This document shows positions 42,627 through 54,000 of a DNA stretch of 64,000 bases, piece after piece. The position numbers were made by a program, and so were the translations under genes. Source of the DNA: Apoderus coryli (taxonomy: Eukaryota > Arthropoda > Insecta > Coleoptera > Attelabidae); the NCBI GenBank assembly GCA_911728435.2, contig OU452198.1, forward strand, positions 31,029,902 through 31,093,901. Reading direction: 5' to 3'. Within the stretch, counting starts at the first letter, position 1. The number at the start of each line of letters is the position of its first letter. The notes below the pieces were generated by a model. That model did not search any database. It had not been told where the DNA came from and saw nothing but the letters and a program-made list of their open reading frames with translations.

Positions 42627-44478
42627 GGAGGTTTTTTCACTGTAAACATAAGTCTACACGATTGCCGGGTGTTACGACTTTTGGGGACGATGAATATAGT
42701 GATCCGCAAAGCGTTGTCGACGCATTCGGAACCTTTTTCCAGGGTGTATTTATTAACTCCTCGAGACGCGGATTCTGGTCATGATTGTCCTTATGTTGAT
42801 TCGTTTTCGATTGAATCAGTTACTGAAGATGAAATATTAAAAGCATGCAGAAGGCTCAGTAACAGGATGACATCAGGTCCGGATGGTCTTCCATCTTTCT
42901 TTGTAAAAGACTGTATGCCGGTTCTGGTTGGGCCGCTGTGCTTAATATTTAACTTGGCCCTTGAAAATAAGGTATTTCCGCAGGAGTGGAAGAGGTCTAA
43001 GGTTGTTCCTATTCTTAAGTCGGGTGACAGATCTGTGATTGATAACTGTCGCCCGATTTCCATTCTGTCGAATTTTGCAAAAATTTTTGAGTCTGTACTA
43101 TATGATCGTATTTATAGTTTTGTTAGAAATCAGATTTCCACTGTACAACATGGTTTCCTTTCCCATAGATTTACTGTGTCTAATCTAGCGGTTCTTTCTG
43201 AAAATGGTTCTGAGGTTTTAGATCGTGCAGGCCAAATTGATGTAATATTTACAGATTTCACTAAGGCATTTGACAGAACGGATCACGGCATTTTGATGCG
43301 AAAATTTGACCAGTTTGGTTTTGTTTTAAACCTAAAATTGTTTCTTCAGTCATACTTGAAAAATAGACCTCAGTATGTTTCTCACAATGGCTACCAGTCT
43401 CATACATATACAGCTTCTTCAGGAGTGCCTCAGGGATCGAACCTTGGACCTCTTTTTTGTATGTTATTTATCAATGACCTGGAGAATGGAATGAATTGTG
43501 ATCGGCTGATGTTTGCGGATGATCTTAAATTGTACAGTTCTATTGATAGTATCGTTGACTGTGCTAATGTACAGAACAATTTGGAGCTGGTGCATCAATG
43601 GTGCGTACTAAATAAACTTTCACTTAATCCGTCGAAGTGCAAATATGTCAGTTTTACGCGCAAGAGGGTGATCATTGATTATGTTTATTCCATTGATCAG
43701 GTGCAAATCTCACGATGTGAATCTATTATCAGGAATTATATTTGAATCAAAATTTACGTTTGCTGAGCATATCAATTATAAGACACTAGAGGCAGGTAGG
43801 ACATACGGTTTTCTGGTTAGGAATTGCAGGGGATTTAGAAACACAGATACCCTTAACTATAACTTTAGCTACGTGCGCTCTAAACTGGAATATGGGTCAC
43901 TGATATGGTATCCATATTATGTGACTCATCAAAATACGATCGAAAAAGTGCAACGTAGATTTTTGAAGTACTTAATGTATAAAGAGGATGGTCAGTATCC
44001 TCCAAGGGGTACTGACTACCAATTAATGACAGATCGATTTGAGATACCAAGTCTTGAACTTAGAAGGAAAATAAATTCTTTGCGATTTCTTTACAATTTA
44101 GTTCACTCCAATATAGATTGTTCCCACTTGCTTTCAAGAATTAATTTCAACGTTCCAAGGCAACATATAAGGTCCAGTACAACATTTTATTGTGGTTATG
44201 CTAGGACGAATCTTATGTTGAGATCTCCTATTTCTATTTGTACCAGAAACTACAATCTTATGTGTAAATATTGTGATATTTTTTCGTGTAGTGTTAAAAA
44301 AATTATGGATTGTGCCATGTCTCATGTTACTGATTAGTATTACCATTAAGAGCTAGTTTTCTTTTTATTTTAATTTAAGTTTATTTTTTTGTGGTTTCAC
44401 CGTTTGGAATTATTATTATTTTGTCCTGTAATTGGCTTCGCTGTTGGACAATAAATGCTATTATTATTATTATTAATA
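42627..44478 (+). mobile_element. 5'-truncated Jockey/CR1-like non-LTR retrotransposon inside the mariner
   Basis: The insert is followed by a (TTA)n tail (44459-44476), and ATTAAT is present on both sides (42621-42626 and about 44472-44477), a plausible target duplication. It contains the RT and C-terminal parts of ORF2 and a 3' UTR ending in TGTAATTGGCTTCGC...ACAATAAATG, closely matching the end of the copy at 17.9 kb. The endonuclease domain is missing because of 5' truncation. Confidence 0.8.
42690..44337 (+). pseudogene. Non-LTR ORF2: reverse transcriptase and C-terminal region, one main frameshift
   Basis: RT motifs appear in order: SGPDGLPSFFVKDC, VVPILKSGDR...NCRPISILSNFAKIFE, QHGFLSHR, FTDFTKAFDRTDH, SSGVPQGSNLGP...LFINDL, the catalytic FADDLKLY and LSLNPSKCKY. 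The frame is open to 43745. The protein continues in another frame from about 43675 (FESKFTFAEHINYK..., SKLEYGSLIWYP, IEKVQRRFLKYL, DRFEIPSLELRRKI) to a stop at 44335. An early frameshift also lies near 42770. This is the best preserved copy of the family in the window and could serve as its reference. Confidence 0.85.
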
Positions 44479-45010
44479 TTTGTTTTTGTTCTCTAATCCC
44501 GAAATATAAAAGGCAACCCTCGTATTAGAGTATGTAAAATTATTTGGGATTAAAAAATGACTATTTTGTTGTCAACTGTCACGTGTGTTTATAGGAATGT
44601 CTCCTAACGACTATACACAGAAGGATAACTTAGTTTATTAAGAACAAACTTAGCCATGGACGAACGCTGGTGACGTAATTATCAACAGTACAGTTTTTGA
44701 TTTGCTGTTGCTGTTTTTTTTGGCGGTTTCAGCAGAAATGTTTGCTTATTCTCCATGGAGTTTATTGGATGAAATATGAGATCGATTCAGCTTCTTGCAC
44801 AGAACGATCCTTCATTACTCTAACTCTATAAGACACTAACTATAGAATAATCGGTGCTGATGTGGGACACCCGGTATAGGTTCACGTATTCAATGAGCAT
44901 TTTATTCTATAAGTTTGTAGGTATTTCTCTACCACAAGTTTCCCAACTACTGCCAGCGAAAAATGTTGGCAATTTGATCAGGTTTGTTTATATTATAATA
45001 AATATCTTAC

Positions 45011-48000
45011 TCTGGTATTGTGTGTAAAATTGTCTCAAGACATCACTGGTTCTATTTTTCTCAGCGTCAAGCTCTTTTACATTAGGATCAGGCTTTTTAC
45101 CTGCTTGAACATTCACAAATACCATTGATGAACTGTCTTTATCCAAGGTTCCTAAAATGTGAAACATGGTAGTAAGCACAGTATGACGCTGGATTAGCCA
45201 TAGCAATGTTCTCAGGATCATAATTGTATGCGTATAAAACAGCAAATACTCTTTTGGCAATGATTTCACAAAAAAAAGAGCATTGTTGTCTAACACACCA
45301 TATCTTACCATGTTTTTGCGTATCCATAGAAAAACTCGTTTTCCGCATTCTATTGATTTCTTCAATGTCTTTGATAGTACCACCACTACCACTTATGGGA
45401 CGCACTAGACTGTTCTGACGACGCGCCTCTGTTATTACAGATTTCTTTTTCATGACACCAAGTTGAGGGAGAACATAAGAATGTGGTTCTTCTGTTAGGG
45501 ATGGCTTTCGATGTCCTTTCGCCTCTACTTCTGGCTCGGTGGGCGTTGAGGGCCGTATTGCACCTGGTGATGATGTACTCGGTATTGTCCCTTGACTGGC
45601 TGTTTCATGCTCTCCTTGGGACTCTAGAGTTTGCATGAACTGCAATTCAGAACACTGCACCGTTCAGATCATTGACATACGAGGGCAACTATTTATATTT
45701 TGAGCCTTGGCAACAATTCGTGCGATGGTTTATTACGACTAACTTTCACGTTTGTGCATGAAGCCCTATCGTTGGCCACTGTTACGGTATTGTTTTCTCG
45801 GGGCGACTGAAAGCAGGGATCGTAGATCGCATGAAGTTACTTTCGTGAGAAAAAATAACTGAAAACATGAAAGTCTACTCTGTAATTCCCCGAAAATGTA
45901 AACAAACAAGCCTATTCTAGTTTAGGCAACTAAAAGTACAAGACGCGAGACGGCAATCGATATACAAGGTGTTTCTAAAATAGGTGATCAAAATTTGTGA
46001 GCGAATTGTGGACGTATAATCATGAAAAAAACCTAAATTGTAATTTTTCGAAAAGTCCTTATTTTTTTGAAATATTTTCGAAACGAGCAAAGATGAATTA
46101 ATCAAATGTAGCATATTTATTCACCTAGTTAAATGTCGTAAATTGACATGAAATTGAATAAAAAAGGATGACCATAGGCGGGTAAACGGGGGGACCCTTG
46201 CCTTAATTATAACCTAACTTTTTTTCCTTGTGACTTTTATTCCTTTTGTGTCAAAAAGGTGGTAAAATAAAGTTTTCTACATAAAAAAGGCATACTTGTT
46301 TTTTCTCGAAAAACTTAAAGGTTTTCGAGAAATTCGAGTTTGAAAATTTTAGGACAAAACTGGTCCTTAGTACACAGCAGTTTATTTTGATATTGAAATA
46401 CAGTTTGCTAACGAAAAGTTTTCCAAAATTTTCTTATTTTAAATTCAATAAATGAACAAAAGCACAACAATCTGATAAGAGCTCACAACAACGGTATGGC
46501 TGTTTGAGGATTTACAAATGAAATGGGACAAAATGTCGAGTCGCAAGTATGAAGACAGTTACTTAAGTGGAAAGGTCTCAGTCAAAACTACACATTCGGT
46601 GTTTGAGTTGCTTGTAGCTTGTTGTTAGTTCCAACAAAATGGTAAGAATCCTACACGCATAATAATAATACACTGTACCCTAAATAAGTAATTGTTTTAC
46701 AGATGTATATAGACGTTTAAATCAATGTAGAACTAACAACTCTCTCTTAAACATTTGTATGAAGTACGACCCTCACATCTGACAGTATTGTATAAGGTTC
46801 CTTAGACCACTGATGATGGACATGTAGTCCGAAACATGTCTGGCAGATAAAACAAGGTTTTAACGTATATATATGGATCATTTTGTGGAGTAGACGTCGT
46901 TTTATTTAAATAATATGCTACATTTGATTAATTTATCTTTAGTCGTTTCGAAAATATTTCAAAAAAATCGTCATCTTTAACACCCTGTATCTTTGTAAAT
47001 AAGGACTTTAGGTTTATTTCATGATTAGACGTCCCCAATGCGCTCACAAATTTTGACCACCTATTTTACAAACAACAAATGAAAAATAACTTAATGGCAA
47101 AGCGGACTAAAATGCTTGTTTAATTTAGCAGGGCCCCAGTCTAATTCAATAGAACCAGACCGAGGCATGGGTCGACAGATACTAACGAATTCGTTTCGCT
47201 CTTGTTATGAGCTCGTCAGAGTACCATAGTCATTGCCCATCTACAAATATCAGCCTGCATTTAAGCACAATAGGATTCACAACAGTAGACACATGTAAAC
47301 ACGTAGCATCTACATGTACATAGTAATGCATATCCTATACCATGCAGAGGCCGAACAAACTCAATGTATAGGTAAAACCAGTCGTATAAATAGAAATAAA
47401 TATAAATAAAAATAGTATGAACACAAAACGCTAGCAGGAGACCATTATATCCTTCTGCCAGCATCTCCCAAATATTTGGGTTTCAGCAATGCTCGGACGG
47501 TGGTCTCCAAGCGTTCTGCCGTCGATGTTTAATGCCAAATAATGAAAAATTAAAAGGATTTCATGTCCGTAAATATAATAAATGAAAAATAACAATGGCA
47601 AAGCGGACTAAAATGCTGGTTTTACATACACAAGGAATTTTGTTTAATTTAGCATGCCTCGGTCTCGTTCTATTGAATTAGACTGGGGCCCTGCTAAACA
47701 AAATTAAACAAAATTCCTTGTGTATGTAAAACCAGTATTTTAGTCCGCTTTGCCATTAAGTTATTTTTTGTTTATTATATTTACGGACATGAAATCCTTT
47801 TAACCTTGTATAACTCAATTACACCAGAGGTGTTATTGTATAACTACATTAACATAAGAATATTTATTTGTTTTGATTATTTTAAGCAGTGGCGTGATGG
47901 TGATAATGCGTGAAACATTTTTAAATGCAGAAAACTTGAAAAAAAATTGTGAGTTTTTCAAAATTAATCGTTAGTTTGTGATATTGAGTTCAAATTCGTG

Positions 48001-51000
48001 AAATCTCACGATAAATCGTGAGACCTACGATTCCTGTTGAGAGCTGCGATCGTCGCGTACGAATGCTTTTAAAGCAAATCAATATAAACGCTTTTCTCCA
48101 AGCGGCCATAGACTACAGAATAAACATGAGACTTCACTCATCCCCTCCACCCTGATCGAACAGGCGACACCGCTTTCAGGGGCAGACAGTCTGGAAACCT
48201 ACAGTATTTCCCTGTATGCGTGAGTTGTGTCAGTAGTTCAGGAATTTCAACAATTTTGTGCAAACGCCATTGACGGAGGAAAATCAGCAGGAATAAGTGC
48301 TTGAACGCGTTGGATATGGTATGGATATAACAAATTGTCCTTAAGAATGCGCCAAACAGTACTATTACTTACATTCCAAACCTCACCAACTTTTCGAGTA
48401 GAAGTACCTGGTCTTCAGCACATCATCTTCCAGCTCTATCGTTTTTGCTGTCTTTGGCCTTCCTGTTCTTCCACCTCGTTTTAGTGTGCCTGTTTCATGA
48501 AGGCATCGATAAATGCTTTCGAAAATTTTCTATCAGGAGCCATAGGCTGAGGAAATCTTTCAGTGTACAACCGCCTAGCTTCTAATGCATTGCCATCAGC
48601 CAGTCCATAAATGAAATGCATGTCGGTCATCTCGGCATTTGTATATAATATATTCATGTTAAGGGACTTCAACAAATTTGACAGATTAAAAATAATTGGC
48701 GCAGTCAAATAACATCAACGTTATTGATTTTTAGTCGAATTATTCTTATATTCTTGGTATCTATGTTGAAAAATATTTTAAATTTTTATCTCGTGAACGA
48801 AGCAACATATGAAAAAAAACACAAGAGCTTAGTTGCTTTATCTCAAGACATTTTCGAAATTAAATTAGAGGCAGTGGTGTACATTTTCTTTTCTCAATAA
48901 TGTTTATTAAGATGTTCCTCGAACGTCACTGGACTTAATAATTTTGATCTAGTTAGGGCAAATTAAGCTCCCTATTTCTAGCAACAACGCTGCCAAATTT
49001 CAAACAAATCGGTAAGGAGCTATTTGACATAATTAATCTGTTAATAGTCCACGCAGTTAACTTTACCTCAAATACATATCATACCTACTTAGATTAAAAT
49101 AGTAATTTCATGCTGTTTTAATTCTCCATGCTGGGTTTGAAAAAATATTGTTATTACCTTAATATTTGTTTTTAACAAAATTTGGATCTTTATTAATATA
49201 ATTTTAAATAATTCCATATTGTTATAGTAGTTTATCATCCGTTATGAGTTAACCTCTTAAGTGGTGTAAACCCTAAACAGATTAATAAGACCCCGTCTTT
49301 TAACAGGCAAGTGCATGTGGGTTTAAAGCGACTGGGTATTTATTACACATACCACCTTTGTTCTCGTATATCATAGGATTTTAAGCAGGCCGCGGAACAT
49401 TGAAATATCTTATAGTACAGGGTGTCCCAATTTCGTTGTAATCGCCCGGTTTCTCGGTTATTAGTGAAGATAGAAGATTCCCGTTTTCGCAATACCGTCC
49501 TACATTTTTGACAAACTGGCATAAACAAAAGTTGCAGATAGTTCTTTGTTTCTGAGATACAGGGCGATTTTGATACAGTCACCCCCTATATCTCAGCTAT
49601 CTGATGTTTAATCAGAAAGATCAAAACGGGTGCTAATAGAACGTAGAACCCAGTGACGAACTTGGAATTATGACCCAAACGTATCCTTCTTCCAATGGGA
49701 CACCCTATATATTTTTTTAATGTCATTAAATTGCATTATTATTTATCTTTGAAGTGATATATTATAATAGTTGGTATTTTTTATTTTTTGAAACAGCAAA
49801 AATGTTTACAATAATAAAATTAATATCCCATTTTCGTAGTTGCATAAAAGATTTTATTTAAAAGATCCAGGGAATACTTTAAACACTGTTATAGAGACTG
49901 GAAACAGAAATATATTAAAGGTATAATTATTTTCATTAAAATAAGCCTAATTTCCAAATAATAATACATTTTATTAAAATACCGGGTATTCCATTAAGGG
50001 TGGACAGGTAGCATATCTCAGGAAATAATAGTCGTAGGACAATAGGAAAAAAATTCTTTTAGGAAAATCGACAATGGGAAATCGCTGGAAATAGTTTTTT
50101 AGTTCCTAACTGTATCGTTAGGGGGCGTAATAGATACGGTAATGCGAAAAATGCATTTTTATTGAAAATTTCGCAATATAAGTTAGAAAAACAATACTAC
50201 CACAGTAATGCTACTGAGATTCGGCATCTTTTTGGTGTATCACTTTTTATTGTGCGGCTTGAAATAAAAGCAGCAGGGAAGGACGAAATTTTACCTATGA
50301 TAATGTGTATAACTTTGGTTTGGCTTAACCGAATTTATCAATCTAATTTTTGTTTAAGAACTCAAGCCTTGCTGATGAAGAAAAAAAATATTTCAAATCA
50401 TAATTGTTTCTTGGGGCTCCGCTAGATGGCGATATTTGCACCGCCTAAGGTTTTTTTTATTTTTCTTTAAAAACTTAAATGGAATGATATAAATATTTTA
50501 TCAAAAATGAAAAGTAACTTGAATTTGCAACAAAAAAGTCCAAAACCGCACAGGAAAATCTTTATTCGTTTGAGAGTTATGGCCAAAAGAATGTTGTTCA
50601 CCAAAATTCGTTGAAAAATCATGTATCTTTAATTTTCCGTGATCAAGAATGCCATGGGAAATAAAGAAATAGGTTTAAACTTTATTAAACTGATAGTTTA
50701 ACAAATAAAAATAATGAAAGATCCATTAAAATTACCAAAATGCAGAGCTTTCATAAAATTTGTTAAAAGAAGTAGATCTAGATACCCATGAAACAAAATT
50801 GGGAAGTTTCCATGCATGGACACAAATAAATAAACGCGAATATGCTGCTAAATACCCTGACCGAAGACACCATAGCAGAAAAGTGTTCCGTCGGTTAGCA
50901 GTCCGTTTACGAGAAACGGGAAGTGTAAGAGTTGATCCAGTCCCGCTCAGAAGACGCCCAGTTAGCAGTGAAGATAATATAACGTTCTTGCGTATGTGGA

Positions 51001-54000
51001 AGCGAATCCTCATGTAAGCGTCAGTGACATTTCTTCAGACTTAGGAATAAATCGCAGTTCAGCATATTGGATTTTAAAATCTTTTAAACTGCATCCTTAC
51101 AGTATGGTTTTACATCAGGCACTTTCAGATGCCGATATTGACAAGAAGCGCCTATAGACTTTTGTTATTGGCTGAGAGATATGTGGACGGAAAACCCGCA
51201 ATTTCTCTCACAGATTTTATGGACTGAGCCATTTTTTCTAGTTGTGGTAGTGTTAATTTACACAATACGCATTATTGGTCACAGACAAATCCTCATTGGA
51301 TGCCGGAAGTTGACCATCAAAGTAGATGGAGTGTAAACGTGTGGTGAGGAATCGTAGTCAGGGTATTTAGCAGCATATTCGCGTTTATCTATTTGTCTCC
51401 ATGCATGGAAACTTCCCAATTTCGTTTCATGGGTATCTAGATCTACCCCTTTTAACAAATTTTATGAAAGCTCCGCATTTTGGTAATTTTAATGGATCTT
51501 TCATTATTTTTATTTGTTAAACTATCAGTTTAATAAATTTTAAACCTATTTCTTTATTTCCCATGGCATTCTTGATCACGGAAAATTAAAGATACATGAT
51601 TTTTCAACGAATTTTGGTGAACAACATTCTTTTAGCCATAACTCTCAAACCAATAAAGATTTTCCTGTGCGGTTTTGGACTTTTTTGTTGCAAATTCAAT
51701 TTACTTTTCATTTTTGATAAAATATTTGGATCATTCCATTTAAGTTTTTAAAGAAAAATCAAAAAAACCTTAGGCGATGCAAATATCGCCATCTAGCGGA
51801 GCCCCAAAAAACAATTATGATTTAAAATATTTTTTTTCTTCATCAGCAAGGCTTGAGTTCTTAAACAAAAATTAGATTGATAAATTCGGTTAAGCCAAAC
51901 CAAAGTTATTGACATTATCATAGGTAAAATTTTGTCCTTCCCTGCTGCCTTTATTTCAAGCCTTACAACCTGTCCACCCTTAATGGAATACCCGGTATAA
52001 TTAATTCAAGGTTAAGACTATTATTATCGCATATAATATGCTGTTATTTGAAAATAGGTGGCTATGGTAACACAATAGTTAGGTATCAGTATCGTCATTA
52101 GTTCGGAACTTTTCACTAAGGTTATTATAAGAATTATGAATATGAATCAAACATTTGAGAACTATACGGGAAATATGGCATGTTCAAGTATTTTCTGAAT
52201 ACTAACGAGAACGCTAATGAAGCTTCTGAACTATACTTTACAAAGTAAGATGTTTTAATTAAAATGGTTCAAACACTAGTTATTTTGTGATAATTTTACA
52301 GATTTCCTGAAAGAAGGTAGCCAATAATGTTTTCTCGAATTAAATCCAATATGATTAATTTGGGGTCATTTTCAAAAACTAAATCAAAAACTTATATCAA
52401 AGCGAACAAAGAAAATCAGGAAATGCTTGTTCTAGCAAGTGCATCAGCAACACCGCAAATATCTTGCAGAAGAAGAATATGGGCGTAGTTTAATAAGCAG
52501 ATATAAAGTGTTTTTCAATAAGAGGTGTTATTTTGGTATTCAAAGGAAAATATCATTCTTTGAGATAAATTATCGGATGTTTATTTCATTATAAAGAGGA
52601 AGGTATGCCGTTAATAATAATCAGCCAAATGACTACCACGACCCCGCCTACAGGACCATATCCTTTTCATGAAATTTTCCATAACCAAATCGCAAAGTGG
52701 CTGCCCTATGTTCTCGATAGCCTCACGAATTCCATCTTTGAGGTATTGAATCGACGCTGGGCTTTTGGCCTAGACCTTCTCTTTCACGTGGCCCCAAAGG
52801 AAGAAGCCGCAAGGTGTTAAATCGCAAGATCTCTGTAGCCAATTGTGATCACCTCTTCGAGAGATAACATGGTCCAAAAACTTTTCCCGTAAAAGATCAA
52901 TGGTTTCGTTGCTTGTGTGGCACGTAGCGCCGTCTTGTTGAAAGTGAACGTTGTCCAGATCAATACCATGCAATTCCGGCCATAAAAAATCATTAATCAT
53001 CTCTCCTGGATTTTCTTCAACACTACAGCAAGCATATTCTGGGCTGTTCTTTAGCGACGTGCACGGGTTTTATTCTTCACTTCACTAACTTGTCTCAAGA
53101 GCTCGAATTTTTCCACCAATTTCTGTATTGCGGTCCGACAAGGTGATTCACGACGACCCAAAAATGTTCGAGTTTTACGAACCATCTCTGCCATTTTAAG
53201 TCAGAGGCAGTGCCTCTAATCCCTATGCACGGCGAGTTGCCACTTTTAATTATTGTTATCTACTACCACATTGATTAATATTAGTCTCCGATTTTCTTAT
53301 GAAATAGAAACTGATCAGCTAACATATTTATGTGTTGTATACAAAGTTAAGTTAATTTAATAATTTATGTTTACTAATTTATGAGTTGAGTTGATAATCT
53401 ATTGTATTGCTATAAATTGCATATTCATTCATCGCAGGCATGTACTCATGTACGTATTTTATTTTCAAAGTATTTATTATAAAAGTACACATTCCATTTA
53501 GCTCTATCAACGTTAAACTTGAAACACATTAATAGGTAGTTAAAGTTACATGAGAGACGTATCTATGCTGACGTAACGGAAATTATTTAGGATAAGTCAA
53601 TTGAAAAATCTAGGACCAAAAATGAGTTAAAGTTTGATTAGCAACGTAACGCATTTCTCTTAGGTTATGTTTATATTTGTTGAACTCGTTCGGATACCTC
53701 CGGTCATACAATCGAAGATTTCCGGTAGAATGCATTCTCGTCTGAATCACACGCAAGAGACCGTATCGATACGGGATACGTATCCGCAAACGCGATGAAA
53801 AATTCATCTGCGCATGCCTAGCTGTCAATAGATACGTATACGTTCTTGTCTCATGAACAACTTTAACTCCCTAATATCAATTGGAGTTGCACAATTCTGT
53901 CTAGCATAGTAAGTATTACTGCAGCAATACATTAATGTGTGAAACAAAGATAGAAAGTGAGGCTATGCCTCTTCATGCGTTTTTAGATATACAGCAAATT

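Larger units (their letters stand above)
41395..44522 (+). mobile_element. Mariner element split by a non-LTR retrotransposon
   Basis: Perfect inverted ends of about 27 bp begin CGAGGGTTGCCTTTTATATT, with TA on both outer sides (41393-41394 and 44523-44524). The left part carries a full-length but broken mariner transposase (41569-42606). A 5'-truncated non-LTR element occupies about 42627-44475, after which the mariner right end resumes. Without the insert the element would be about 1.27 kb. It is the same family as the mariner at 19419-21995, with a slightly different end sequence. Confidence 0.9.
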
